Origin: Leptospira barantonii
GTDB lineage: Bacteria > Spirochaetota > Leptospiria > Leptospirales > Leptospiraceae
Length of the DNA: 64,000 nucleotides
Reading direction: 5' to 3'
NCBI RefSeq assembly: GCF_002811925.1
Contig: NZ_NPDS01000002.1
Coordinates: 62,001-126,000, forward strand
Shown here: one piece after another, positions 20,437 through 33,448 of the stretch
Layout of the letters: every line of letters begins with the position of its first letter
How positions within the stretch are numbered: position 1 is the first letter of the stretch
Program-made: the position numbers and the translations under genes
Notes under the pieces: generated by a model
Databases searched by the model: none
Told to the model about the DNA's origin: nothing
Seen by the model: the letters and a program-made list of their open reading frames with translations, nothing else

Positions 20437-22095
20437 ATGAAAGAGAATTATGATATTCCCGAGGATCTGACCCGGGACTTGAGCGAAGGGCGCAGGCTTA
20501 TATCGAGTTCTCAAGGATGGTTCGATCTCGCGTCTTCTCGCGAATTCAAACTCACTTCGGTTCACATAGGACCCTTCCATTCCAAAGAAGAAGGACAATA
20601 TTATACACACGCGTTGGGTTTGGTTTCGAATACGGAAGCCTATGGAGAATATCACGAAGCGCTCGTATGGCTTCCCCGTTTAAAATCATACGGAGCTTGG
20701 GACGCAAGTCATGAAGAGCTTCATATATTCCCGGGTCAAACCTGGACGACTATGAAAACGGATCTTCTTCCGTTTATCGAAAGTCAATGGAGTTCTTCCA
20801 GGGAAGGAAAACGGACATTCCAAAAAAGGACGGTGCATCGACCGAATACATATCCGGGTGCGTTCGATTTTATACCGTATCGATTGAAGGATCAGATCAA
20901 AGCCGCTTTCGACGATGAAATCTTAAAACTTCTCAAACGATACGAAACTTCAATTCTAAAACATCCGAATCTCGCTTCATTGACGGACGCCTATTTCGCA
21001 TTGGCAAACGCGTATCATCGTTTGGGAAAAAACGAACCGGCTGAGGAGAATTCTTGGAAAGAAAAGTGCATTCGAATCTTAGAATACTATCCCAAGAATC
21101 GATTTTATCACGAGAGAGAAGGGGCCGAGATTTGGGGTTGGGCTTCTCCGAAAAAGAATCTTCTTCTCTTCCGCGAACTCTTGAATAAAGAAGACAAACA
21201 ACCCGAATACTCCGGCGGAGCGAGTTTGGTTTCTTCGTATTTGATTCATTCTCCCCAAGAAATGAAACCGCTTTTGGAGCTCGCTCAGGACTTAAAACAT
21301 ACGTTTGCGGTTTTAAGATGTCTTTACGTAGCCAAACGTTGGGCCCTCACCGTGGTAAACGATCGACTTGCGGCCCGTTTGAAAGGAAACAAAACCGCGA
21401 TGCTTTCCCTGGACGATTTGATCGTTGCGGTGGAGGATCGGATGTTATCGGCTCCTGAATCCTATTCGGAATCGGAGATACACGAGGTTCGTCACAGAAG
21501 GGTCTCGGATCGAATTTCAAAAGGTTGGGAGCACTTAAGAAAAAAAGAATATTCAAAAACGGAGGAATGTCTTGCGTCCGTCCTCGGAGAGTATCCGGAA
21601 AACGGAGAGGCCCTCTTTTTGGACGCCAGACTCGTTTGGATCCGTTCCGGTTCCGTGGAAGAGGGATGGAAACGAGCCACTGAAAATCTATCCAAGGTCA
21701 ATCGCGCGGATTCTTCGGGAATCGGAAAACTTCACAATTGTATCGGATGTGCGTTAGACGAAATTGGAAAGTTTTCGGAAGCGATCGAGTCGTTTCGACT
21801 CGCGGAAGAATCCGATCCGAAAGAATCGATTTATCCCGCCAATCGGGCCGAAATGTTTTGGAAACTCGGAGATGAAAAGTCCGCATCCTTGTACGCGCGC
21901 AAATCCAAAAAAATGGGAAACAAATCGGAGATCGTGGAAACGATTCTGAAAAAAACCGCAAAACCCTCTCAGATACGATGGGAATCCTTTTTGAAAGAAT
22001 GGGAAAAAAGCGGGTTGAGCGATAAGGAATTTTGCGCCCGAGAAAATCTGAGTAAAAAGGCTTTTGCTCATTGGAGAAGGAAAACGTTTCGATAG
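20437..22095 (+). CDS. TPR protein with C-terminal IS66 TnpA-like helix-turn-helix
   Basis: A 552-residue protein from the ATG at 20437 with AAGGAG upstream. The first 140 residues are an unknown aromatic-rich domain; about 160-500 are helical repeats of TPR type (SLTDAYFALANAYHRLGKNE, and near residue 430 the sequence GKLHNCIGCALDEIGKFSEA). The last ~37 residues (from RWESFL to the end) have the pattern W..FL.EW..SGLS..EFC....LS...F..WRR, which is the pattern of the IS66 accessory protein TnpA. No other IS66 part is nearby, so this is a domain reuse or fusion, not a live element. Function unknown. Confidence 0.7.
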   Translation: MKENYDIPEDLTRDLSEGRRLISSSQGWFDLASSREFKLTSVHIGPFHSKEEGQYYTHALGLVSNTEAYGEYHEALVWLPRLKSYGAWDASHEELHIFPGQTWTTMKTDLLPFIESQWSSSREGKRTFQKRTVHRPNTYPGAFDFIPYRLKDQIKAAFDDEILKLLKRYETSILKHPNLASLTDAYFALANAYHRLGKNEPAEENSWKEKCIRILEYYPKNRFYHEREGAEIWGWASPKKNLLLFRELLNKEDKQPEYSGGASLVSSYLIHSPQEMKPLLELAQDLKHTFAVLRCLYVAKRWALTVVNDRLAARLKGNKTAMLSLDDLIVAVEDRMLSAPESYSESEIHEVRHRRVSDRISKGWEHLRKKEYSKTEECLASVLGEYPENGEALFLDARLVWIRSGSVEEGWKRATENLSKVNRADSSGIGKLHNCIGCALDEIGKFSEAIESFRLAEESDPKESIYPANRAEMFWKLGDEKSASLYARKSKKMGNKSEIVETILKKTAKPSQIRWESFLKEWEKSGLSDKEFCARENLSKKAFAHWRRKTFR

Positions 22096-22165
22096 ACGCG
22101 TTTTGATCTCGCGTTGGTTCAAAAAAAATTGGATGCAGATTCAAAAAATTTTTTGATCACCTCCA

Positions 22166-23584
22166 TCAATCGATTCGGTTTAAAAAATCTTTCACCAAAG
22201 AAAGAAAATGATTTCCTCGTTCTTCGAAGTTCTTGTATTGATCGAAACTCGCGCAAGCGGGGGAAAAAACCACCGAACTCACTTCCGCGCCGTTGGACAA
22301 TCGGATCTTTTTAGAGACGTTTTCGGTCGAAACATCCGCTTTGTCCGCGGAACTCGCAACCCCGGAAATCACATTCCCATGATTGAATATTCCAAAAGCA
22401 TCGTTCAGATTTTCGACCGAAAATAACTTGTCTCCGATCACACTGCGGATTCCTTCTTCCCAAACGGATCTTGCTTCCCCGATTAAAACCACCGAGCCGA
22501 TTCCCCGAATTAGAAAATCATAAAGCGGTTTCGGATCTTCCTGTTTCGGCCTTCCTCCGAGAATGAGACAGGTTTGTGGAAGATTCTTCCATGTCGCCAT
22601 ACCGGCGAGCATACTATGAAGGTTCGTCGATTTCGAATCGTTGATAAACGACAATCCGTGTTTTTCACCCGCGATCTGAAACCGATGAGGAAGTCCTTGA
22701 AACAACGGAATCTGAGCCTGGATCGATTCCGGTTTTCCACCGATTGCTTCCGCCGCGAGAATGGAAGCCGCGAGATTCTCCCGGTTGTGTGTGCCCGGAA
22801 GATGAAACTTGGAAATGTCATAGGTAAACAAAGACGTTTTGATCGTAAGAGAATTCTCATCCAGAAACGCATCCGAAGAGGATGTTCTTCCGAAACTTTT
22901 CAACTTGCATTGAAACGAAACCGAACCTTCGATTTTCTCCCGAATCTTTTCGGAAACGACCAAGGTATGTCGCGGATTGGAAAGATCGGCGATCTTCAAC
23001 TTGGCTTGGAAATAATTCTCCATCGTCTTGTGTCTTTCCAGATGATCCGGCGCGAGATTTAAAAAAACGGAAACGTCAAGATTCAACAAGGAAGAATCGT
23101 CGAGTTGATAACTGGAAAGTTCGAGAACCGCGAGCGAAATCCGATTTTTGCTAAACGAAGTAAACGGGATTCCTAGATTACCGCCTTCTTGAAGATCGGA
23201 AAAATCTTTCCGAAGGAGATGCGCCGTTAGGGAAGTGGTCGTGGACTTTCCGTCCGTGCCGGTGACGCCGATGATTCTCCCCTGAAAAAACTTTTTTCCA
23301 AGATCGATTTCCGAGAACACGGGAATTTTTTTTTCGATCGCATAAGAAAGAATCGGATGAGTCGGTAGGATTCCCGGCGATTTGATGATCAGAGAAATGT
23401 CCGGAAGTGTGTTCGGATCTATGTCATCCGGAAGAAAAGGAACTTGTATGGATTCGGGTCGATTGCGATCGCAAAGAATCGGTTTCGCTTCTTCGGTGAT
23501 CAAAAGATTTAAAGCGGAGTTGCCGGAGATTCCTCCTCCGAGAACGAGAGTCTTCAGGCCTTTCAGGGACTCTGGAAATTTCAT
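22166..23584 (-). CDS. murD: UDP-N-acetylmuramoylalanine--D-glutamate ligase
   Basis: A 472-residue Mur ligase. It has an N-terminal Rossmann domain ([16 protein letters not shown]), the ATP-binding loop [23 protein letters not shown] and [10 protein letters not shown] in the central domain, and a C-terminal domain with LILGGRPKQ and [17 protein letters not shown]. MurD adds D-glutamate to UDP-MurNAc-L-alanine in the cytoplasm during peptidoglycan synthesis. The gene is not in a dcw cluster here; it is convergent with the TPR gene and divergent from the STAS gene. The ATG at 23584 gives the usual N-terminus; a GTG at 23623 is open in frame. Confidence 0.95.
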   Translation of the reverse strand: MKFPESLKGLKTLVLGGGISGNSALNLLITEEAKPILCDRNRPESIQVPFLPDDIDPNTLPDISLIIKSPGILPTHPILSYAIEKKIPVFSEIDLGKKFFQGRIIGVTGTDGKSTTTSLTAHLLRKDFSDLQEGGNLGIPFTSFSKNRISLAVLELSSYQLDDSSLLNLDVSVFLNLAPDHLERHKTMENYFQAKLKIADLSNPRHTLVVSEKIREKIEGSVSFQCKLKSFGRTSSSDAFLDENSLTIKTSLFTYDISKFHLPGTHNRENLAASILAAEAIGGKPESIQAQIPLFQGLPHRFQIAGEKHGLSFINDSKSTNLHSMLAGMATWKNLPQTCLILGGRPKQEDPKPLYDFLIRGIGSVVLIGEARSVWEEGIRSVIGDKLFSVENLNDAFGIFNHGNVISGVASSADKADVSTENVSKKIRLSNGAEVSSVVFSPACASFDQYKNFEERGNHFLSLVKDFLNRID

Positions 23585-23663
23585 TTTTGGACCGGTGAAC
23601 AGTGATTGACAGGTTATTTTCACCCCCGATAGTTGTCAGTAGCAAAAAACTAAGGATATTCCC

Positions 23664-23996
<333 letters not shown>

Positions 23997-24002
23997 GCCT
24001 CG

Positions 24003-24761
<759 letters not shown>

Positions 24762-24882
24762 AGTTTTAAAATATTCTTATCCGTTCTTTTAAAGAATCTT
24801 TTTGTGTCTTAAGGGATTCTTCCTTTCGAATCCGTACTTTACAAACCGAAGAAAATCCGATACGTACAATCGGGGAAAAACG

Positions 24883-25266
24883 ATGATCGTATATACTTTG
24901 AGTTGGTTTCTGCTTTTGGTTTTCGCGTTTATCAACGCGGCGGTGCGGGAACTTGTTTATAAAAACGCGACGGGAGAATTCTTATCCCATCAAATTTCCG
25001 TTTTTACGGGAATGATTTTTCTTTCGATTCCGATTTGGGCGATCGCAAAGTTTAAACCTTTTGAAAATAGAAAACAGGCGATTCAAGTCGGTTTAATATG
25101 GATTTTGTTAACCGAAACGTTCGAGTTTACGATGATCGTATTCCGGGGTCAAGGTTCCCTCGAAACTTTTTGGGAAGTTCATTCTCTTTGGAAAGGGGAA
25201 TGTTGGCCTCTTCTTTTGATTTGGATCGGACTTGCGCCGTATCTATTTTATAGGTCCTCACGTTGA
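24883..25266 (+). CDS. Hypothetical integral membrane protein
   Basis: A 127-residue protein with four predicted membrane helices (LSWFLLLVFAFINAAV, ISVFTGMIFLSIPIWAIA, GLIWILLTETFEFTMIVF and LLLIWIGLAPYLFY). A conserved-looking loop, RELVYKN, follows the first helix. The ATG at 24883 follows GGGGA; the frame is open to 24802 but that part is not membrane-like. Family not recognised. Stands alone between trpC and rlmN. Confidence 0.7.
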   Translation: MIVYTLSWFLLLVFAFINAAVRELVYKNATGEFLSHQISVFTGMIFLSIPIWAIAKFKPFENRKQAIQVGLIWILLTETFEFTMIVFRGQGSLETFWEVHSLWKGECWPLLLIWIGLAPYLFYRSSR

Positions 25267-25363
25267 TCGAGCATCTTGGAACATAAGAATCCGAAAACGA
25301 GCCTCTTGAAAAGAGTATGCACTCAAGTGGGTTGAAAAAAAATCGACAAAGAAGGCTTTCCTC

Positions 25364-26429
<1,066 letters not shown>

Positions 26430-26455
26430 AGCTTTCGTTTCTGAAAAATGGGGCA

Positions 26456-26740
<285 letters not shown>

Positions 26741-26751
26741 AAGGAGCTTTT

Positions 26752-28488
<1,737 letters not shown>

Positions 28489-28526
28489 GAGTTTTGAAAA
28501 AAAGACGAGGGGAATTTTACGTTTCA

Positions 28527-28600
<74 letters not shown>

Positions 28601-28746
28601 CCTTCCGCATTCCGGGAAGAATTTTATATTTTCCCGTCTTTCAGATTCTTAAAGTCGTTTCCGTTTTTTTTCCTGAGAATTTTTTCCTTCCGTAAAATTC
28701 AATTTTTGAGTTCCGAATTTAAAGCCGCATTGTATCATCCTTCTTC

Positions 28747-29187
28747 ATGAAATACTTTGATGATTTGCAGGTCGGCGAGGTTTTCGAATTGGGAAGTTAT
28801 ACTTTGTCGAAAGAGGAAATGTTGGAATTCGCGTTGAAATACGACCCTCAACCGTTTCGTATCGACGAAGAAAAAGCGAAACATTCCATTTACGGAGAAT
28901 TGATCGCTTCCGGATGGCAGAGTACCGCGGTTTATATGAAATTATTCGTTGATCATCTGATGAATCAGGCGCACGGAATGGGTTCGCCGGGTCTCGAAGA
29001 ATTGAAGTGGAAACGTCCCGTCTTTGCGGGGGATACTCTTCGAGGGAGATTTATTATATTAGAAAAAAATAAATTTCGAGCCAACCTCGGTCTTGTGATG
29101 GGAAAGAACGAGCTGATCAATCAAAAGGACGAAGTTGTGATGACGTTTAAAGGAAAGATGTTGTTTTTGAAACGGGAGAACGGATAA
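28747..29187 (+). CDS. MaoC-like hot-dog dehydratase/hydratase
   Basis: A 146-residue single hot-dog domain protein. The motif FALKYDPQPFRIDEEKAK with the downstream ELIASGWQSTAVYMKL is the (R)-hydratase MaoC pattern with the catalytic Asp-Pro and neighbouring His/Ser replaced in part, and LKWKRPVFAGDTLRG is the family-typical second half. It should act on acyl-CoA or acyl-carrier thioesters. The DUF1493 gene starts 28 bases downstream; DUF1493 proteins resemble acyl carriers, so a thioester pathway link is possible but not shown. Confidence 0.85.
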   Translation: MKYFDDLQVGEVFELGSYTLSKEEMLEFALKYDPQPFRIDEEKAKHSIYGELIASGWQSTAVYMKLFVDHLMNQAHGMGSPGLEELKWKRPVFAGDTLRGRFIILEKNKFRANLGLVMGKNELINQKDEVVMTFKGKMLFLKRENG

Positions 29188-29215
29188 CTTTCGATTTTCT
29201 GAATCGGCGAGACTC

Positions 29216-29740
29216 ATGGATTTAAACGAGACCGAAAAAGAAAGACTACTCAAAATTTCCAAAAGAATTCTTTTGTGTATCGTAAGAAATCGGGCTGAAT
29301 CGATCGAAGTCATTCGTTTGGATACTTCTTTGAATTACGATTTGGGCCTTGAGGGAGATGACGTAGACGATTTGTTAAACGACATTCAAAAATACGTATC
29401 TATCGATTGGTCCGCTCTGAATTTCGGAACGTATTTTTATTCGGAAGGAGCCTTGCCGTTTCAATCCTTATCTTTTATCCTCTTTTTACCTTTTACACTT
29501 CTATTCTTATCCGCAAAAAAATTGCTCAAATGGTTCGGTTTGGATGCATCGGATCGTTGGAAGATTCGATTCTTTCGTAAAAATAAAAAACCCTTTCCCG
29601 TTGGAGCGCTGATCGCCGCCGGTTATTTTGGCAAATGGAAGAATTCTAATTTTGAACATCTTTCGATCGAACAAGAGCTTTATGCTTGGCAAAAAGAGTT
29701 TCAATTTCGTTTTCAAAGAAGATACAAAAGGAAAGTTTAA
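29216..29740 (+). CDS. DUF1493 family protein (acyl-carrier-like) with hydrophobic segment
   Basis: A 174-residue protein. The family motif LNYDLGLEGDDVDDLLND lies around residues 42-58, at the place where acyl carrier proteins have the Ser-containing DSL motif; here it is EGDDVDD, so there is no obvious phosphopantetheine serine. A hydrophobic stretch (LSFILFLPFTLLFLSA) and a C-terminal basic tail follow. Family function unknown. Lies directly after the MaoC gene on the same strand. Confidence 0.75.
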   Translation: MDLNETEKERLLKISKRILLCIVRNRAESIEVIRLDTSLNYDLGLEGDDVDDLLNDIQKYVSIDWSALNFGTYFYSEGALPFQSLSFILFLPFTLLFLSAKKLLKWFGLDASDRWKIRFFRKNKKPFPVGALIAAGYFGKWKNSNFEHLSIEQELYAWQKEFQFRFQRRYKRKV

Positions 29741-29758
29741 ACTGATTCAAACGCTCTC

Positions 29759-29798
29759 AAAAAAACGATCGGGCTTTGTGTAAACAAGAACCCGATTG
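29759..29798 (-). terminator. Minus-strand terminator of the DoxX gene
   Basis: On the minus strand ATCGGG and CCCGAT form a stem with an inner AT-rich part, followed by GTTTTTTT. It lies about 45 bases beyond the stop of the DoxX gene at 29842. Confidence 0.7.
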
Positions 29799-29841
29799 AA
29801 ATCTTGTGTTTGGTTTGCATATGAGCATCGTCAAAAACACA

Positions 29842-30231
29842 TCACTCATGCAAAAGAAGTTTGGACCATTCTTCCCTGCGTCTATAAACCAAAAAAGTAA
29901 ATCCGCATAAAAGAAACACGGTCATTGCGATCGGCGGGAAGCCGATTTCTATCTGTAAGAAAAGTAAATAGGTAACGATATTTACGATGATCGGTCCTAA
30001 CAATATAAGACCCAGGTTCGAAGTCCGATTGAATAATAAAATCGATCCGCCCGTGATTTCGATGAGTCCTACCAACTGCCATAAATAACCCGAGGATACG
30101 AGTGCGCCTATAAAGTTTGCGGCCTTCGGCATCATCGGTGGAACCGGCATAAAAGCGTAAAATTTACTCAATCCGAACAAAATGAATACGCAGGCAAACG
30201 CCAAACGTATGATTTGATCCATTCGTTTCAT
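29842..30231 (-). CDS. DoxX family membrane protein
   Basis: A 129-residue protein with four membrane helices, typical of the DoxX family. The first helix has the family pattern RLAFACVFILFGLSKFYAF, and the second begins GYLWQLVGLIEITGGSILLF. Such proteins are often induced by thiol or electrophile stress under MarR/HxlR control. The start has AAGGAGC upstream. The gene is transcribed away from a MarR gene, and two related palindromes lie between them, so it is probably the regulated target. Confidence 0.82.
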   Translation of the reverse strand: MKRMDQIIRLAFACVFILFGLSKFYAFMPVPPMMPKAANFIGALVSSGYLWQLVGLIEITGGSILLFNRTSNLGLILLGPIIVNIVTYLLFLQIEIGFPPIAMTVFLLCGFTFLVYRRREEWSKLLLHE

Positions 30232-30257
30232 ATAAGCTCCTTGCTGTTTGAAAATGA

Positions 30258-30269
30258 TTGTCCAGACAA
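30258..30269. promoter_or_regulatory. Second MarR-type operator candidate
   Basis: TTGTCCAGACAA is a perfect inverted repeat of TTGTC around CA. It matches 10 of 12 bases of the core of the larger palindrome at 30309-30332 (TTGTCCGAACAA) and is 27 bases before the DoxX start. Confidence 0.5.
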
Positions 30270-30308
30270 CTAAATTCGTAATAGCCGATTTTGGAAAAAT
30301 GTCAACTC

Positions 30309-30332
30309 ATTTATTTGTCCGAACAAATAAAT
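30309..30332. promoter_or_regulatory. Probable operator between the DoxX and MarR genes
   Basis: ATTTATTTGT (30309-30318) and ACAAATAAAT (30323-30332) form a perfect 10-base inverted repeat with the spacer CCGA. It is centred between two divergent genes, which is the standard place for a MarR operator controlling both. Confidence 0.7.
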
Positions 30333-30367
30333 CGTGACAAAATTTGCGGATCCCATTGAGTTGAAAA

Positions 30368-30799
30368 ATGTTCAATTTGGACGATCAGATCGGTTTTAAC
30401 GTCTATAGGGTGGCTTTGTTGTTCCGCAGAGAATTGATGCACGCGCTTAAGGAATATGATCTAACACCCGAACAATGGCAGATTTTGGCGGCGCTTTGGG
30501 AGAAGGGATCCTTAAACCAGGCTCAGATCATTTCATTGACTCTTCAAGACGCTCCTTCCGCATCTCGTACGGTTGCGAGAATGCAACGTAAACGTTTGGT
30601 TTCGAAGACTCCATCCAAAGTGGATAAGAGGGCAACCGTCGTTACGCTTACAAAATACGGGCAGGGTTTGGAAAAAATCATTCCACGAACCTTGATGAAA
30701 CATTTTCAAACGTATTTAGGCGCGGTTTCCAAAGAGGATCAATCGATTCTTTTGAGAATACTTAAGGATTTTAGAATGGTGTTTGGGGATATCGGTTGA
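30368..30799 (+). CDS. MarR family transcriptional regulator
   Basis: A 143-residue winged helix-turn-helix protein. Recognition region: LTPEQWQILAALWEKGSLNQ, then DAPSASRTVARMQRKRLVSK, and the wing KVDKRATVVTLTKYGQ. No cysteine-based sensor is obvious. It is divergent from the DoxX gene with two similar palindromes in the shared upstream region, so autoregulation plus repression of the DoxX gene is the likely arrangement. Confidence 0.88.
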   Translation: MFNLDDQIGFNVYRVALLFRRELMHALKEYDLTPEQWQILAALWEKGSLNQAQIISLTLQDAPSASRTVARMQRKRLVSKTPSKVDKRATVVTLTKYGQGLEKIIPRTLMKHFQTYLGAVSKEDQSILLRILKDFRMVFGDIG

Positions 30800-30805
30800 G
30801 TGGGT

Positions 30806-30849
30806 TGAGATTTCGGGAAATCCTATCAGGATGAATCTATCAAATCTCA
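30806..30849 (+). terminator. Nested stem-loop after the MarR gene
   Basis: TGAGATTT (30806-30813) pairs with AAATCTCA (30842-30849); inside, ATCCT and AGGAT form a second stem. It lies directly after the marR stop. No long T run, so terminator function is tentative. Confidence 0.45.
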
Positions 30850-30984
30850 TTTCGAATTATGATTTTGATCGAATCAAATAGGATTGAAGCGCTCGAACCG
30901 CAAACTTTCCAAAGCCGTATTCATCCGCGCCAAGTTGCCGAATTCTAATTCCCAATTTACAAGAATCAAACAGTGTGACGGTCC

Positions 30985-31518
30985 ATGCAGAAAAAAATAT
31001 CGACCTCGAAAGAACTTCCTGCGATTTTAAGTGAAGTAAATTTATTATTCTCTAAAAACTGTAATATAGAAATCAAAGATTATCGGATCGAACCGGAAAG
31101 CGAAGATTACAATGCCGCCTCCTTGACTTTGGATAAGAAACAGGTTCTCTTTCGATTGGCGAAAATCACTCCAAAGAAGATCGGAATGTTCGTTACACTT
31201 TGGAAAAGAAATAAGAACGGGATCACTACGCCTTATCACAAAAAAGATAACGTCGATCTTGTAATCATCGAAGTTCGAAAATCGGATCGAATCGGACACT
31301 TTGTTTTTAACAAGAATATTCTGGTTGAGAAGGGAATTATCACTTCAAACAAAGAAGGTAAGAGAGGATTTAGAATATATCCTCCCTGGGAATTGGCTTC
31401 CAGCAAACAAGCCGTTTCGTCTCAAGTTTGGCAATCACGGTATTTCTTCGAACATCAAAAGGTGAATCAGGAGGATCGTCTGCGTCTTAAGGAATCCTTA
31501 CTTAAGTTCCTGCGCTAA
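30985..31518 (+). CDS. MepB family protein
   Basis: A 177-residue protein matching the MepB family: an N-terminal helix, then KKQVLFRLAKITPKKIGMFVTLWKR, DRIGHFVFNKNILVEKGII and GKRGFRIYPPW. MepB is known from the staphylococcal mepRAB locus but its role is not established; neither a MepA-type efflux pump nor MepR is directly beside it here, though a MarR regulator (the same superfamily as MepR) is the preceding gene. The last 21 bases overlap the convergent VOC gene. Confidence 0.75.
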   Translation: MQKKISTSKELPAILSEVNLLFSKNCNIEIKDYRIEPESEDYNAASLTLDKKQVLFRLAKITPKKIGMFVTLWKRNKNGITTPYHKKDNVDLVIIEVRKSDRIGHFVFNKNILVEKGIITSNKEGKRGFRIYPPWELASSKQAVSSQVWQSRYFFEHQKVNQEDRLRLKESLLKFLR

Positions 31519-31938
31519 CGCGATGATAAATCCTTCCGGGGAGCGTATGTAACAAAGTAGATAGCTATCCTCATAACGTTCCACCTTATTGACAAGTTGG
31601 ACGCCATGAGATTGGAGACGAGCGAGAACGTCTTCGATATCGTCGACGGCAAACATAACTCGACTGTATCCGAGAGTGTTTACGGGCGCGTTTTTTGGTT
31701 CCGGTTTGATGACATCGGGTTTTATGAATCTCGACAATTCTAATCTGCTGTGTCCGTCCGGTGTGCGCAACATCGCTATGTCCACTTGCATACCTTTTAA
31801 CCCTACGACGCGGTCCGCCCAAGATCCTTCCACTCTCATTTGTCCTTCAAACTCCAAACCGAGTTCGACGAACAAGGCGATCGTAGCCTCAAGATCTTCT
31901 ACGACAATGCCCACGTTATCCATTCGTTTTACCGTCAT
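31498..31938 (-). CDS. Glyoxalase/bleomycin-resistance (VOC) family protein
   Basis: A 146-residue VOC-fold protein with paired beta-alpha-beta-beta-beta units: DNVGIVVEDLEATIALFVELGL opens the first and YSRVMFAVDDIEDVLARLQSHG the second. Possible metal residues include the Glu of SRLELSRF and the terminal ESP/GFIIAL region. Substrate unknown. The start has GGAGG upstream. Its 3' end overlaps the mepB-like gene by 21 bases on the opposite strand. Confidence 0.82.
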   Translation of the reverse strand: MTVKRMDNVGIVVEDLEATIALFVELGLEFEGQMRVEGSWADRVVGLKGMQVDIAMLRTPDGHSRLELSRFIKPDVIKPEPKNAPVNTLGYSRVMFAVDDIEDVLARLQSHGVQLVNKVERYEDSYLLCYIRSPEGFIIALAQELK

Positions 31939-32007
31939 GACCTATCTCCTCCCTTTGTTTTTTTATTTATGAGAACACGTTCGGATTTATGAAACAATTC
32001 TTATATA

Positions 32008-32358
32008 TTATTTTCTTAATATCTTATCCATGGTTTTTCCCTTTGCCAATTCATCGATTAACTTGTCTAAGTAGCGGATCTTTTTCATAAGTCCGTCTTC
32101 CATTTCTTCGACTCTATATCCGCAAATCATCCCTTTGATTAAGGAAACGTTTTCGTTTAAGCGCGGCGCTTGGTCGAAAAATTCCTCAAAGTTGATCTTG
32201 TCCTTCAAAACTTTGTTTAAGGATTTTTGATCGTAACCTGTAAGCCAATAGATGATTTGATCGACTTCGGATTGAGTGCGGCCCTTTCTTTCCACTTTCT
32301 GCAAGTAGAGCGGATAAACGCTGGCGAAGGACATCGTAAAAATTTTCTGGTTTTTCAT
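32008..32358 (-). CDS. DUF2200 family protein
   Basis: A 116-residue protein. It fits the DUF2200 family: [37 protein letters not shown] and [32 protein letters not shown]. The family is widespread and uncharacterised; members are cytoplasmic and often sit among small accessory genes. I chose the ATG at 32358, with GAGGA ten bases upstream, over a TTG at 32364. Confidence 0.8.
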   Translation of the reverse strand: MKNQKIFTMSFASVYPLYLQKVERKGRTQSEVDQIIYWLTGYDQKSLNKVLKDKINFEEFFDQAPRLNENVSLIKGMICGYRVEEMEDGLMKKIRYLDKLIDELAKGKTMDKILRK

Positions 32359-32519
32359 TTTCAATCTTCCTCTATCCTATAACGTCTTATAGTAAGAGTC
32401 GTAAAATAATCGTAAAGCGGTATCTTAGAACGGAAAGTTATACGCTGTAAATTGTTTTTCGGCGATATCGAGAAGGTTGGAATTTTATTTTAACGAAACA
32501 TTTCTAAGATTGAAATCGA

Positions 32520-33332
32520 TCACATCGATTCAAAGGATAAATTCTTTATGAATTCGTTTGTTTCCTCTAGAATGAGATTCGGCGTTTCCTTGTGTGGAGT
32601 GTGTTTTACATTCGGGATCATTCTTTTAAAGGATTTTCCGGATACTTGATTTACGATCGAATCGACTTGACCAACGGTTCCATACTCGTCATTCTCCCCT
32701 TGAATCACGAAGACCGGACATTGAATGGCAGGTAAGAAATGTTCAATATTCCAATTTCGGAATGTATCCGAAAGCCATGTTTCCGACCATGCTTTGAAAA
32801 CGTCGTCGGTTTTGTCGGAATGATATTTCTCCAAAGCTTGTTTTAATTTTGTAGTTCGATACGATTCAACGGCTTCTTTGATTCCATCCAATGTGATCTC
32901 TTCGACGAAAACGTGTGCGCCTTCCGTGATCACCCCGGAGATCGATTGCGGATATTTTGCCGCCGCGATCAAGGCGATGGAGCCTCCGTCGCTGTGTCCG
33001 AATAAAATCGTTTTTTTGAGGTTTAACGTTTGTATGAGTTGATATAAAATGTCGGCTTCGTTTTCCAAATAAGAGTTATCTCTTTTTTTCGTAGTAAATG
33101 GGCCGGATTTTCCGTAACCGATTCTGTCATACACGATTGGATTGCAGTGACTCGCTTCCGCTAATAAAAAAGGAAAATCTCTCCAGAGAGATATACACCC
33201 CAAGGAATCGTGAAGAAAGATAATGGAAGGGCGATCCTCATTTTCGTTTTCAGCCCTCGCGATTCTTATGGATGAACCGCCTAATTCTATGTCGAATTCT
33301 TCGAAGATTTTCTTTTTTTCATTCCGATTCAT
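32520..33332 (-). CDS. Alpha/beta hydrolase
   Basis: A 270-residue alpha/beta hydrolase. The nucleophile elbow is FGHSDGGSIAL (Ser), preceded by the oxyanion-hole strand SIIFLHDSLGCISLW; the late acidic region is QGENDEYGTVGQ and the catalytic His is in NVKHTPHKE. No signal peptide. Substrate unknown, probably an ester or a small xenobiotic. The gene is divergent from a TetR regulator with a palindromic operator in the shared promoter region, so it is the likely regulated target. Confidence 0.85.
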   Translation of the reverse strand: MNRNEKKKIFEEFDIELGGSSIRIARAENENEDRPSIIFLHDSLGCISLWRDFPFLLAEASHCNPIVYDRIGYGKSGPFTTKKRDNSYLENEADILYQLIQTLNLKKTILFGHSDGGSIALIAAAKYPQSISGVITEGAHVFVEEITLDGIKEAVESYRTTKLKQALEKYHSDKTDDVFKAWSETWLSDTFRNWNIEHFLPAIQCPVFVIQGENDEYGTVGQVDSIVNQVSGKSFKRMIPNVKHTPHKETPNLILEETNEFIKNLSFESM

Positions 33333-33370
33333 AAAAACTTCTTTTCCGAGATTTGGATTGATTGTATTTT

Positions 33371-33384
33371 GTACCGAACGGTAC
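33371..33384. promoter_or_regulatory. TetR-type operator
   Basis: GTACCG AA CGGTAC is a perfect inverted repeat of the ACCG-NN-CGGT class bound by many TetR-family regulators. It lies between the hydrolase start (33332) and the TetR start (33449). Confidence 0.65.
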
Positions 33385-33448
33385 GTACGTAGTCAAGAAC
33401 GTTTTGAAATTCCATGCGTCCTTTGTAATCGGAGAAGGGGAGAGGATC

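Noticed and set aside
20437..22095. IS66 insertion sequence
   Set aside because: Only a TnpA-like domain fused to a host protein is present; no TnpB, no transposase, no terminal repeats.
22142..22157. TCAAAAAATTTTTTGA palindrome between the TPR gene and murD
   Set aside because: AT-only palindrome with no GC stem; too common in this composition to call a terminator or operator.
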